The translations under genes and the position numbers were made by a program. DNA of 64,000 bases from positions 1 through 64,000 of the forward strand of contig CAJQPA010000005.1 of assembly GCA_905480145.1 (NCBI GenBank), in the 5' to 3' direction. The notes under the pieces are model-generated. The model was not told where the DNA came from. It did not search any database and saw only the letters and a list, made by a program, of their open reading frames with translations. Shown in pieces: positions 43,967 to 52,664 of the stretch. How positions within the stretch are numbered: position 1 is the stretch's first letter; each line of letters starts with the position of its first letter. The stretch is from an uncultured Flavobacteriales bacterium (GTDB lineage Bacteria > Bacteroidota > Bacteroidia > Flavobacteriales_D > Crocinitomicaceae).

Positions 43967-44100
43967 ATTTTATTTAGCGAATAGCGTTATTCCATTACAC
44001 CTAAAGCGCATCTTAATTTCACAAAATAGAAATTAGTTTTACTTTATGCTCATAAAAATTAGATGAAAAATATGAATAACCAAATAGAAAAGGGCGTTCT

Positions 44101-44406
44101 CTAATTATAACTTACATTCTGCCAAGCTCCAGCATTGTGAGCCGTTATTCCGTTTCTTTCCAATAAGCCTTTTGCGCTTCCTGCTCTGCCTCCTGACATA
44201 CATACCAGAATTACTTCTTTACCTTTTAGTTTTTCTACATGAGCACCAATTGTCTGCAAAGGCACATTCATGCTTCCTTTCGCATTTCCTGATTTAAATT
44301 CTTCTTTTGAACGAACGTCGACAACTACTGCCCCGTTATTAATTTTTTCTCTGTAATCCATTGTTCCTTGTTTAAAAATTGATGTTAATTTATTTAGTAT
44401 TCCCAT
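44101..44406 (-). CDS. Single-domain rhodanese
   Basis: 101 residues. One rhodanese domain with the active-site Cys in LVCMSGGRAGSAKGLL (about residue 71). No signal peptide is evident, so it is probably cytoplasmic. It transfers or carries sulfane sulfur. It is 29 nt downstream of the metallo-beta-lactamase/rhodanese gene in the same direction, so they are probably one operon for sulfide/persulfide detoxification. Confidence 0.9.
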   Translation of the reverse strand: MGILNKLTSIFKQGTMDYREKINNGAVVVDVRSKEEFKSGNAKGSMNVPLQTIGAHVEKLKGKEVILVCMSGGRAGSAKGLLERNGITAHNAGAWQNVSYN

Positions 44407-44435
44407 TGTTATATATTGATTATTATTTCTTTTTT

Positions 44436-45842
44436 TTATAAGTCACATATGCTGTCAGTTGTCGGAATATTTGCATTCTTAATAGCCCCAAAGCCTTCCT
44501 GGATATCAATAATATTATGAACTCCTCGTGATTTTAGGATTGACGAAGCAATCATAGATCGATAACCGCCTGCGCAGTGTATATAATTATCTTCTTGCTT
44601 GCTAAAACTAGATAGCGTCGTATTTATTTCAGTCAAAGGAACATTGATAGCTGAAATAATATGTCCATTGTCATGCTCTGATTGCTTTCTGACATCTATG
44701 ATTTTAAGACTTTTCTTCCTGCTCATAATTTCCGAAAGCTCAGAAGCGCTTATATTTTCGACATTGTCAACTTCATTGCCGTAATTTTCCCAAGCGTTTA
44801 TTCCTCCGGCCAAATAACCAAGTACATTATCGAATCCGACACGCGCTAATCGAGTGATTACCTCCACTATTCTATCTTCCTCAGAAACAATTAAGATAGG
44901 TTGTTTCACATCTTTAATCATCGCCCCCACCCAAGGAGCAAATCCACCATCGATACCTATAAAAATAGATCCAGGAATGTGTGACTTAGCAAATTCATCT
45001 TGATGACGCGTATCAAGAATTAACGCATCACTGTCATTGGAAATTTTTTCAAAGTCTAATGGAGTGTAACCTAATTGACCTTGCTTTAGAACATCATCAA
45101 TATCTTTATAGCCCTTTTTATTGAGCAATACATTCAATGGAAAGTATGCCGGAGGAGGTAACAAACCATCAGTAACTTCAGCTACAAATTCTTGCTTTGT
45201 CATATTCGCTCTTAAAGCATAATTGTTTGCTTTTTCAGAACCGATAGTACCAACAGTCTCTGAGCTCATTCTTTTCCCACAAGCACTTCCAGCGCCATGT
45301 CCTGGATAAACTTTGGTAGAATCAGGGAGAGGCATTATTTTAGACCTTAAACTATCAAATAATATTTCGGACAAATCTTCTTGCGTCATTGAAGCTGATT
45401 TCTGAGCCAAATCTGGTCTTCCTACATCTCCTAAAAACAAAGTATCTCCGGTGAAAACCGCATGTTCTTCTTGATTTTCATCAATTAATAAGTAGGACGT
45501 ACTTTCCATCGTATGACCTGGAGTATGAAGTACTCTAATTTTTATATTACCTAGTATAAATTCTTGATTGTCTTTTGCAATTATACAATCAAATTCAGTT
45601 TCTGCATTTGGACCATAAACAATATCAGCTCCTGTTTTTTTTCCTAAAGTTACATGGCCACTTACAAAGTCAGCATGAAAATGAGTTTCAAAAACATACT
45701 TAATTTTTGAAGCATTCTTATTTGCCATGTCTATGTATGGCTGAACTTCTCTTAATGGATCGATAATGGCAACTTCCCCTTCACTCTCTATGTAATATGC
45801 CCCATGCGAAAGACACCCTGTATATATTTGTTCTACTATCAT
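44436..45842 (-). CDS. Persulfide dioxygenase-like MBL/rhodanese fusion
   Basis: 468 residues. The metallo-beta-lactamase domain (1-~245) has ETHFHADFVSGH (about 52-63), PGHTMEST, FTGDTLFLGDVGRPDL and YPGHGAGSACGK. The His-x-His-x-Asp-Phe form, lacking the last His, is usual in this group and fits a single iron. Two rhodanese domains follow. The first (about 260-355) has Ser-Glu-Glu in place of the active Cys and is probably inactive; the second (about 370-468) keeps HCAGGYRSM. It is predicted to oxidise glutathione- or low-molecular-thiol persulfides to sulfite and shuttle sulfur. A Crp/Fnr gene and a palindrome lie upstream. Confidence 0.9.
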   Translation of the reverse strand: MIVEQIYTGCLSHGAYYIESEGEVAIIDPLREVQPYIDMANKNASKIKYVFETHFHADFVSGHVTLGKKTGADIVYGPNAETEFDCIIAKDNQEFILGNIKIRVLHTPGHTMESTSYLLIDENQEEHAVFTGDTLFLGDVGRPDLAQKSASMTQEDLSEILFDSLRSKIMPLPDSTKVYPGHGAGSACGKRMSSETVGTIGSEKANNYALRANMTKQEFVAEVTDGLLPPPAYFPLNVLLNKKGYKDIDDVLKQGQLGYTPLDFEKISNDSDALILDTRHQDEFAKSHIPGSIFIGIDGGFAPWVGAMIKDVKQPILIVSEEDRIVEVITRLARVGFDNVLGYLAGGINAWENYGNEVDNVENISASELSEIMSRKKSLKIIDVRKQSEHDNGHIISAINVPLTEINTTLSSFSKQEDNYIHCAGGYRSMIASSILKSRGVHNIIDIQEGFGAIKNANIPTTDSICDL

Positions 45843-45859
45843 TGTAATGTTTTATACAA

Positions 45860-45867
45860 CAAATTTA
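45860..45867 (-). promoter_or_regulatory. -7 promoter element of the persulfide operon
   Basis: On the minus strand this reads TAAATTTG, a perfect TAnnTTTG. Transcription would start near 45855, 13 nt before the ATG. No TTG is present at the -33 position, which suggests an activator-dependent promoter. Confidence 0.6.
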
Positions 45868-45889
45868 ACTGATCATCTTCTATTAAATA

Positions 45890-45903
45890 GTAACAAAAGT
45901 TAC
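45890..45903. promoter_or_regulatory. Candidate Crp/Fnr-type operator
   Basis: Perfect palindrome GTAAC-AAAA-GTTAC. Its centre is 41.5 bp upstream of the start predicted from the TAAATTTG element, the standard place for a Crp/Fnr class II activator. The Crp/Fnr gene directly upstream on the same strand is the obvious candidate to bind it. Confidence 0.6.
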
Positions 45904-46074
45904 ACATAGAAGAATTTCATTCCAATAGAAGTACGGAATAGATAATGTATATATTGTAACTAACAATCACTTTATGACAATTAGGACCCACAGAAATATG
46001 ATGAATGTTAGGTCTTACTTAAAAAGTGGATAACAGCAGAAACTGACTATACTCTATACAAATCATTAAAGATT

Positions 46075-46707
46075 TTAGAATTCTAAGACTTCTAATTTGT
46101 TTCTAGACAATTCAATTTTCCCTTCTTTCTCAAGCGCTTTAAGAAGTCTAGATATAACGACTCTAGAAGTGTTTAAGTCATATGCAATATCTTGATGCGT
46201 AATCTCAATTAACGCTGATTTATTGACGACTACTTTATTCTTGAGATACTTATAAAGTCTATCATGCAGGTTAACAAAGGCCAAATTGTCTATTGCTTCG
46301 AGTAATTCATTGAATCGGTTGTTATAACTTTCGAAAACAAAGGAAGTCCAACTTTTGTATTTTTTCATCCATATTGACATATACTCCACTGGAATTAGAA
46401 AAAGAACGCTGTTTTTCTCTGCAATCGCTTTAATTTCACTTTTTGACTTACCAATACAGCAATTCATGGTCATTGAACAGCTATCTCCAATTTCAAGAAA
46501 ATACAATAACAATTCATCTCCTTCTTTATCTTGTCTTAGAATTTTGATTGCACCGTCCAGTAGCAAGGGCATGTGCGTTACATCTTGCCCGTATTCTATG
46601 AGAACATCTCCTTCAGCCACATTAATTTTGTGACCAACTTTTTCTATTTCATTGATTAATTCATCTTCGAAAATGTATCCATAACTTTCAGTCAATTCTT
46701 TCCTCAT
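46075..46707 (-). CDS. Crp/Fnr family transcriptional regulator
   Basis: 210 residues. The N-terminal cyclic-nucleotide-type beta-roll (about 20-125: INVAEGDVLIEYGQ, MPLLLDGAIKI) is followed by a dimer helix and a winged helix (about 155-208) with recognition region IAYDLNTSRVVISRLLKALEK, broken by turns. The roll lacks an evident cAMP phosphate cassette but holds Cys residues in GDSCSMTMNCCIGKS (about 75-89), possibly redox- or persulfide-reactive. It precedes the persulfide dioxygenase gene by 232 nt, so it is likely to regulate it. No FNR-type N-terminal iron-sulfur cysteines are seen. Confidence 0.88.
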   Translation of the reverse strand: MRKELTESYGYIFEDELINEIEKVGHKINVAEGDVLIEYGQDVTHMPLLLDGAIKILRQDKEGDELLLYFLEIGDSCSMTMNCCIGKSKSEIKAIAEKNSVLFLIPVEYMSIWMKKYKSWTSFVFESYNNRFNELLEAIDNLAFVNLHDRLYKYLKNKVVVNKSALIEITHQDIAYDLNTSRVVISRLLKALEKEGKIELSRNKLEVLEF

Positions 46708-46821
46708 TGCACTTTGATTTATTCTAAATTAGTTATTTAAAGGAACAGATAGAAACTTCATTGTAATTACTTTTCAATTAATTTTCTTTTGCGTAAACTA
46801 TATAAATTGTATTTTTAATTA

Positions 46822-47388
46822 ATGAGGTTGTTTGCAGTATTAATTGGAATTTTATTTTTGTCAAGCTGCTCTTATTATCGGTTTAGGTCAGTCAACTTGG
46901 TCAAAGTGAATTCTGAGAAAGCTTATATACATTCCGAAGAATTACACGATCACGACGTTTTTATAAGAGTAAACAAAGGCGCTGCCTCGCACGATTCAGT
47001 TATTACGGTTTCCGACGTTACATTTAGTGATGATAGCATTCATTTTTCATTAGACTCTGTTCCAATATTTGCAGCTCATGAAAATTATTATAATAAGGGC
47101 CTGGATAAGCTTAACAACTCCAGAAAAAAAATGAAAGTAAACGAAAAAAAATATTCAGGTGAATTGGACTTCGTGAATCAAATTCATTTTCTTTTTAATG
47201 ACTCATTAGCGTCAGAGTTAGAAAATACAGTTTCTATCCAAAGAAATCAAATCACCAAAATGTATGTCATTGAAGATAATGGTCTTTATGGCTTCTTGAT
47301 ATTACTTGGAATATTAACCGGATTGATAGTGATCCTTCTGCCTATTTTTGTCTTGATTGCCCTTTCCAATATTCAGTTCAAATGGTGA
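46822..47388 (+). CDS. Small lipoprotein with C-terminal membrane helix
   Basis: 188 residues, not recognised. A lipoprotein signal with lipobox FLSSC (Cys16) starts the protein. A beta-rich polar part (about 20-145) follows, and a strongly hydrophobic helix lies at about 153-182. A lipid anchor plus a C-terminal transmembrane helix is uncommon and may place it in the inner membrane. It is divergent from the Crp/Fnr gene and ends before a bidirectional terminator. Confidence 0.65.
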   Translation: MRLFAVLIGILFLSSCSYYRFRSVNLVKVNSEKAYIHSEELHDHDVFIRVNKGAASHDSVITVSDVTFSDDSIHFSLDSVPIFAAHENYYNKGLDKLNNSRKKMKVNEKKYSGELDFVNQIHFLFNDSLASELENTVSIQRNQITKMYVIEDNGLYGFLILLGILTGLIVILLPIFVLIALSNIQFKW

Positions 47389-47473
47389 ATACTAATGGTC
47401 TATTCAATCCACAAGTTTATACATCAAAATATAACTAGCTACAAGAATTAAGGGATGATTAAAATACTGAGCA

Positions 47474-47509
47474 TAAAAAAAAGCGCTCCAGATGGAGCGC
47501 TTCTTTTTA
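47474..47509. terminator. Bidirectional terminator
   Basis: Stem AAGCGCTCC / GGAGCGCTT with the loop AGAT. An A tract lies on the left and TTCTTTTT on the right, so it can serve the minus-strand hydrolase gene (16 nt from its stop) and the plus-strand lipoprotein gene. Confidence 0.9.
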
Positions 47510-47524
47510 TATCAAATAATTAAC

Positions 47525-49132
47525 TTATTTAATGATTACTTTTTTATTAATCATATGACCATCAATTTCTACAGAGCAGAAATAAATTCCAGCCTTTAAA
47601 TTCAAATCAGAAAAAGAAATCATACTAGAAGAAAGATTTAATTCAGAAAGAACTTTCTCTCCAAGAGTTGAATGAATTTCAATCGATTCAATGATCCCCT
47701 CTTTCGCCGTGAAAACCAATACATCTGATGCTGGGTTTGGATATACCTCTAATGCTCTAAGTGCAGCAAACTCATCAAGACTATTTAAACCATCAAGATT
47801 CGTTGCTCTAACAATTCTTCTACAGAAATAACCTAATGTAGAATCAACATAAGCACTAGATTTTGCAAGTCCCATATCTGGGTTTGTAGCTAATGCATCA
47901 GCTGCAATTTGAGTTCCTGTTCCAGCAGCAAAGCCTAATGAACCTGCAATAAACTCAACGGTAGCAGGATCCCAAAAATCCCATGGAGATGCTTCTCCTG
48001 GATTACCTGTTATATATGGGAATACGTTATCAACAGGCGCTCCTATTGTTGTTCCTCCAAAATCAGTCATACCATCTGCGATTGCAGATGCTGCTTGTGC
48101 AGCCAAAGTATAAGGATCAGATCCAGCATTTATAGGTGCCAATATATCATTGTTTCCAAGTAGATTCGCTTTTGCCATTACATCATAAGAACCACTAATT
48201 TCCGTTGTAATTAAACCTGCAGAAGGAACAGAAACGTTACCTGTAGTATATATAGCAACAGGATCAGTTGGACAATGCACAGCACACATTGGTATTTCAC
48301 CAGCTTCTAGCCAGCTTAAATCTCCAATACCACCTCCCATGCTACATACCATATGCACATCATTCGAATAACCAGGAGTATTTACAGTGTTCATTGAACC
48401 TCCGTAACCATCCCAATCTCCCATCTCAGTTGTATCAATAAGAGCAGTTACATCTCCCGAAACTGGATCAACATCTAAAAACTTTGGAAGTGTTATCTCT
48501 TCATATTTATTTACTGTTGCATAACCTAAAGCTACCCAACCACCAGAACCTTGTCCAGAAAGAATAATTCTTGATGTATCAATACCATAAGTATTCCCGT
48601 TTTCATAATCTTCTCTGAAATAACGAACAGCACTTTTAGTATCCTGGATTGCACGGTATACAGCCTTCATTAAACTTGCACCTTTCAATGCTTGAGTTGC
48701 AGCAGCAGGGTTCCATCCTAAACGGTATTCAAGATTTGCCACGACATAACCACGCTTAGCATAGCTTTCACAAATCGCTGTTGTAGCAGCATCTTGTCGC
48801 ATACCAGTTGGGTTTCCGTTGTATATAATTGGTGCGAAAGTACCCGTATGTAAAACGATAACCAAAGGTCTTTCCGTTTCCGTATCGCCAGATGGCTGAT
48901 ATAAATCAAATTCTAATGCCGGAATGTCTGGAACTCCATCGCCAGTAATATCTGCTCCTGTTGGCACAAAAGGAACACCCTGACTTGCGGCTATTACAGA
49001 AAAATTTACACCGTAACCGATGTTGTTATCGACAGTAAAATCTGTAAAGACTTCATCTATATATCTATCTTGTGCATATGAGCTTCCAAGAATTGCTATA
49101 CAGCTTAAAAAAGGTAAAATTATTTTTTTCAT
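47525..49132 (-). CDS. T9SS-secreted alpha/beta hydrolase-like protein
   Basis: 535 residues. A signal peptide ends near LGSSYAQDR. The alpha/beta hydrolase fold (about 60-330) has the oxyanion region PLVIVLHTGTF and the elbow LSGQGSGGWVAL (about 195-206). Aligned to the usual GDSAGG of carboxylesterases, the nucleophile position holds Gly with Ser one residue later, so activity is uncertain. The last ~80 residues (VYPNPASD, then GIYFCSVE and ending KKVIIK) form a type A T9SS sorting domain. It follows the TonB receptor gene by 51 nt, so both probably act on one external substrate. Confidence 0.82.
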   Translation of the reverse strand: MKKIILPFLSCIAILGSSYAQDRYIDEVFTDFTVDNNIGYGVNFSVIAASQGVPFVPTGADITGDGVPDIPALEFDLYQPSGDTETERPLVIVLHTGTFAPIIYNGNPTGMRQDAATTAICESYAKRGYVVANLEYRLGWNPAAATQALKGASLMKAVYRAIQDTKSAVRYFREDYENGNTYGIDTSRIILSGQGSGGWVALGYATVNKYEEITLPKFLDVDPVSGDVTALIDTTEMGDWDGYGGSMNTVNTPGYSNDVHMVCSMGGGIGDLSWLEAGEIPMCAVHCPTDPVAIYTTGNVSVPSAGLITTEISGSYDVMAKANLLGNNDILAPINAGSDPYTLAAQAASAIADGMTDFGGTTIGAPVDNVFPYITGNPGEASPWDFWDPATVEFIAGSLGFAAGTGTQIAADALATNPDMGLAKSSAYVDSTLGYFCRRIVRATNLDGLNSLDEFAALRALEVYPNPASDVLVFTAKEGIIESIEIHSTLGEKVLSELNLSSSMISFSDLNLKAGIYFCSVEIDGHMINKKVIIK

Positions 49133-49183
49133 AGTAATTATTTTTTGGTTGGTGCAAGATAGGGAATATTAAATAAAAACAAC

Positions 49184-51976
49184 TTATTTAGTTCCTTTAT
49201 CTACCCAGTTAAAAGTTAAGGAAGTATAAATCATTCTTCCTATAAAAGGTCCTCCATAAACTTGCAGGACATCATTATTCAATAAATTTGAGGCCCCTAT
49301 TTTGATAATAAGGTTCGCTTTTTCAATCTTTTTGTTAATCTGAGCATCGAGTAACCCATATGAAGGAACACTGCCTGTAAATTGAGGTGAACCCTCATAA
49401 ATAAAGCCTTCTATCCATTTGTAATTCACATTAAACCCAAAACCTTTCATTCGTTTGATATTAAAATCTCTACCCCTAAACCCTATATTGAACTTATTCC
49501 TTGGAGTATTATAAGATGGAATAATAGGATCGCTAGACTCTTTGTTTAACACATTCCATGAATAATTTCCATTAATAGCATAATGATCTCCCAGGTAATA
49601 GTTTATACCAATGGTCGCTCCTTGTGTAGTAATTGTTTCTTTTGAATTGGTTGCTATACGGTAGACATCATTAATTGTTGGTGGTCCTAGGTCATTAGGG
49701 GTAATATCTGCACCAGTAGTATAACCTATAAAATCGGTATAAAAATTAAAGTAATAGTTCATGTCCAAGTAAAGATTTTCAAAAAGCACTGCTCTGTATC
49801 CCACCTCAATAGACTTTACTTTTTCAGGTGCTATTGGGTCTAAGCTAAAGTAAGAAAGCGCATCCGGGTCTTGTGTATTGAAGTTAGTAATTAAAGACTC
49901 AATAGTAACCAATGAGTCATAACCATTGATGTTTCCTACAAGTTTTGCCCGCCCCACGTTGTAATACATATACTGGTTTAACAGAGTTGGGTTTCTAATA
50001 GCCGAAGTCACGGTAGCTCTAAGTGTATGTTTTTTGTTTGGTTGCCAGATAAGTGAAGCAGCAGGAGAAGGCAAGAAATCAAAATTTTGATTCTTATCAA
50101 GGCGCATGGTAGCTTTAAAAATAAGTTCATCCTCAAAAAAGCGTTTTTCAATCCCCGCATAAACTCCAAATTCTCGGTTTGTAATTCTTACCCCTCCCGT
50201 ATCACTGAACAAAGCACCACCAGATTTAGGTGTATATAACCGTCCATTTGCCCCTATGGTAATTTTGGCAAACTCTGTATCAAAAATCTTTTCACCATGA
50301 ACATGATACAATGCAGATTTGTCCTGAATTCTAGAACCTCCATCTAAAAAAGAGGACTTCTTGGTAATCTCAGTCAATAAAGAATCAAAACGTTCAGTGC
50401 CTGGTTCATAATAAGCATCACCCCCATTGTAATTTTCAAACGCTTCGTTTGCAAATGCTTCCGCTTCATCATGCCAAACTGATAATAAATCAGGGTTTGC
50501 GGCAACCACAGAATCAACGGCTCCAATGTCAAAGGTTGTTCCAAGTTGCGGTACCCAATCGATACTAGTATCTAAAGCGCGCACCTTATCGACCACATCA
50601 CTCGTCCAATAGTCTCTGTAGCGTTTGTCCCAATCCGAATCAATACTAGCTGCATCTTGCATTAAAAAAGCGGTTAGAACAGCGTCATAAGAATTACCGG
50701 CATCTTCATTTGTTGCGTAAGCGCGTATAAAAAAGTCGTCTTTCTTCCTAAGTTCTAATCGGTTTTGGATAAATAAAATATCTTTTAAACTGAACCTGTT
50801 ATCTCCCTGATAAACAGTTGTCCCTGTCCCTAAGTTAGAAGCCAAAATAAGCTCAACATCCTCTGTAAATAAGTAATGAAGAGCTGCAGATGCCTTTAAA
50901 TTTTTTGTGTCGTAATCTACAATGTCTTTTTCCCAGTAACCTGTTCGATGCCATCTACCTAGCCCAGGTGATTGTATTCTAGAATTTACATCTAATGCAT
51001 TATTAATGCTTTGAGACAAGTTTTCATCGCCATATTTATTGACAGCATCATATCCCCCAACATTATTTTTGTCCGTATCAAGTCCTTCTACAGAGTTTGT
51101 ATTATTGGCAATCCAATCATCGGCAGATAAATAAGAAAAATTTAGTTTGAAAGCGAACTTATCTTTTCCTTCTTTATTTTGAAAAGCTTTAGCATATCGA
51201 ACAGCGTATTCATTTAAGAATCTTTCTCCTCCTTTCACAGAAGCACTGAATCCTTGAAATTTAAACGGGCTTTTTGTATACATGCTAATAACACCATTGA
51301 ATGCATTTGGGCCATAAAACGCAGAGCTTGCGCCAGATACAACTTCGACCTTCATCAAATCTAGTTCCGAAGCTCCCAAAAAATTTCCTAGAGCAAAATT
51401 TAATCCCGGTGAAGCATTATCTACTCCATCTATTATCTGTAAGGTCCTAACAGGAGATGTGCTATTGAAACCTCTCGTATTTATTACCTTAAAGCCTAAA
51501 CTTGCTGATGTTAAATCCACACCTTTCATATGGCTCAAACCTTCATAAAAATCAGTTGAAGGCGTTTCTTGAATTTCAGAAAGAGACATTGTTTCTATGG
51601 AAAGTGCAGATTCCTTTTCTTTGTCACTCGCAAAAACTCTTACATTAACTTCTTCAAGATCTAATGAGCTATTGGTCCTCAACCTAAGCACAAGGGGTTC
51701 GAGTGGTGCTTCTAGAACAACTGTCTCCAAATCTAAATATCCCAGAGATGAGCTCAAAAGGACGATTGGAAAGTCCGTGTCCAATGAAAAAGAGAAGGCC
51801 CCCTTATCATCTGAAAAAGCTCCGACATTAATTCCTTTCACCTTTATTTTTGCCCCCTCAATCGGAGCGCTTGTGTAATCGTCTACAAGTGATCCAGAAA
51901 TTTGAACTTGTGCATTCGCAACCAAATTTACACAGATGGTCATGAAACAAATAAATTGTAAAATAATAATTCTCAT
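49184..51976 (-). CDS. TonB-dependent outer membrane receptor
   Basis: 930 residues. A signal peptide ends near LVANAQVQ. A carboxypeptidase-regulatory-like domain (about 25-105: ISGSLVDDYTSAPIEGAKIKV) is followed by a TonB-box-like stretch (LEEVNVRVF), a plug domain (about 130-240: TRGFNSTSPVRTLQIIDGVD, VEVVSGASSAFYGPNAFNGVI) and a 22-strand-type barrel to the end. It imports an unknown ligand across the outer membrane. No SusD partner is adjacent. The next gene encodes a T9SS-exported hydrolase-like protein. Confidence 0.92.
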   Translation of the reverse strand: MRIIILQFICFMTICVNLVANAQVQISGSLVDDYTSAPIEGAKIKVKGINVGAFSDDKGAFSFSLDTDFPIVLLSSSLGYLDLETVVLEAPLEPLVLRLRTNSSLDLEEVNVRVFASDKEKESALSIETMSLSEIQETPSTDFYEGLSHMKGVDLTSASLGFKVINTRGFNSTSPVRTLQIIDGVDNASPGLNFALGNFLGASELDLMKVEVVSGASSAFYGPNAFNGVISMYTKSPFKFQGFSASVKGGERFLNEYAVRYAKAFQNKEGKDKFAFKLNFSYLSADDWIANNTNSVEGLDTDKNNVGGYDAVNKYGDENLSQSINNALDVNSRIQSPGLGRWHRTGYWEKDIVDYDTKNLKASAALHYLFTEDVELILASNLGTGTTVYQGDNRFSLKDILFIQNRLELRKKDDFFIRAYATNEDAGNSYDAVLTAFLMQDAASIDSDWDKRYRDYWTSDVVDKVRALDTSIDWVPQLGTTFDIGAVDSVVAANPDLLSVWHDEAEAFANEAFENYNGGDAYYEPGTERFDSLLTEITKKSSFLDGGSRIQDKSALYHVHGEKIFDTEFAKITIGANGRLYTPKSGGALFSDTGGVRITNREFGVYAGIEKRFFEDELIFKATMRLDKNQNFDFLPSPAASLIWQPNKKHTLRATVTSAIRNPTLLNQYMYYNVGRAKLVGNINGYDSLVTIESLITNFNTQDPDALSYFSLDPIAPEKVKSIEVGYRAVLFENLYLDMNYYFNFYTDFIGYTTGADITPNDLGPPTINDVYRIATNSKETITTQGATIGINYYLGDHYAINGNYSWNVLNKESSDPIIPSYNTPRNKFNIGFRGRDFNIKRMKGFGFNVNYKWIEGFIYEGSPQFTGSVPSYGLLDAQINKKIEKANLIIKIGASNLLNNDVLQVYGGPFIGRMIYTSLTFNWVDKGTK

Positions 51977-52175
51977 GTGGAATAGTAATTACGTTAGATT
52001 TTTTATAAAGATAAGAAATATTGAAATAGTTTGTCACTATTTTTATTCATCTAATTTCCTTGTTGCTAGTTACTTTTATTAAAGGCATTTTTTTTACTTT
52101 CACTTAGTTCCATTAATCTAGTACAAGTATTTAATTGGATTTGTTTCGATAACCCAAATAGCCATAAATGAACAA

Positions 52176-52215
52176 AATAAAAAAAGCTCCAAACCTATAA
52201 GGAATGAAGCTTTTT
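52176..52215 (-). terminator. Terminator of tRNA-Arg
   Basis: On the minus strand, stem AAAAAGCT / AGCTTTTT with an internal CA/TG and CC/GG continuation starts 2 nt after the tRNA and runs into further T. The stem is imperfect. Confidence 0.6.
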
Positions 52216-52216
52216 G

Positions 52217-52290
52217 TGACCCCGGCAAGATTCGAACCTGCAACCGCCACATTCGTAGTGTGGTACTCTATCCAGTTGAGCTACGGAGCC
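52217..52290 (-). tRNA. tRNA-Arg (anticodon ACG)
   Basis: A 74-nt cloverleaf read on the minus strand: acceptor GGCTCCG pairing with CGGGGTC, D-arm GCTC/GAGT, anticodon stem CCACA/TGTGG with loop CTACGAA, and T-loop TTCGAAT. Anticodon ACG, whose A34 would be converted to inosine by TadA, reads CGN arginine codons. CCA is not encoded. Confidence 0.95.
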
Positions 52291-52382
52291 ATTTTTCGCT
52301 TTGCTTTCATTAAGCGAGTGCAAATATAATTCGTTTTTTGCTTTCACCAAGATTTTAGGAAGAATATTGATGATTTTTTTAG

Positions 52383-52664
52383 CTATTCTATTTCTGCAGA
52401 TATTCCTCTATCCAATAATGCCGTACATAATGGCTCTAGAGTTTCATACTCCCCTCTCTTCACTTGACATTTTCCTTTATGATGAATCAACCAAGTGCAT
52501 TGTTCAGCCTGCATAGCCTCATGCTTACAAACTTTTATTAAAGAGTTTATTACGTGATCAAAAGTATTATAATCATCATTATAGACAATCAAATCTTTCT
52601 TGTCAATTAATTCATCCTGAACTAATTCCTCTACTGCAATTTCTATCTGTGGTTCTTTAATCAT
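52383..52664 (-). CDS. clpS: ATP-dependent Clp protease adaptor ClpS
   Basis: 93 residues. ClpS delivers N-degron substrates to ClpA/ClpC with ClpP. The core LIVYNDDYNTFDHVINSL (about 25-42) holds the substrate-pocket Asn-Asp motif, followed by HEAMQAEQC and HHKGKCQVKRG. The start codon overlaps the stop of the 2280-residue gene by 8 nt (ATGATTAA), so translation is probably coupled. Relation to the envelope genes upstream is not obvious. Confidence 0.93.
   Translation of the reverse strand: MIKEPQIEIAVEELVQDELIDKKDLIVYNDDYNTFDHVINSLIKVCKHEAMQAEQCTWLIHHKGKCQVKRGEYETLEPLCTALLDRGISAEIE

Noticed and set aside
43979-43992. Short inverted repeat GAATA-GCGT-TATTC downstream of the small rhodanese gene, ahead of the methyltransferase
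   Set aside because: A 5-bp repeat without T tract or match to the GTAAC palindrome; close to chance for this composition.
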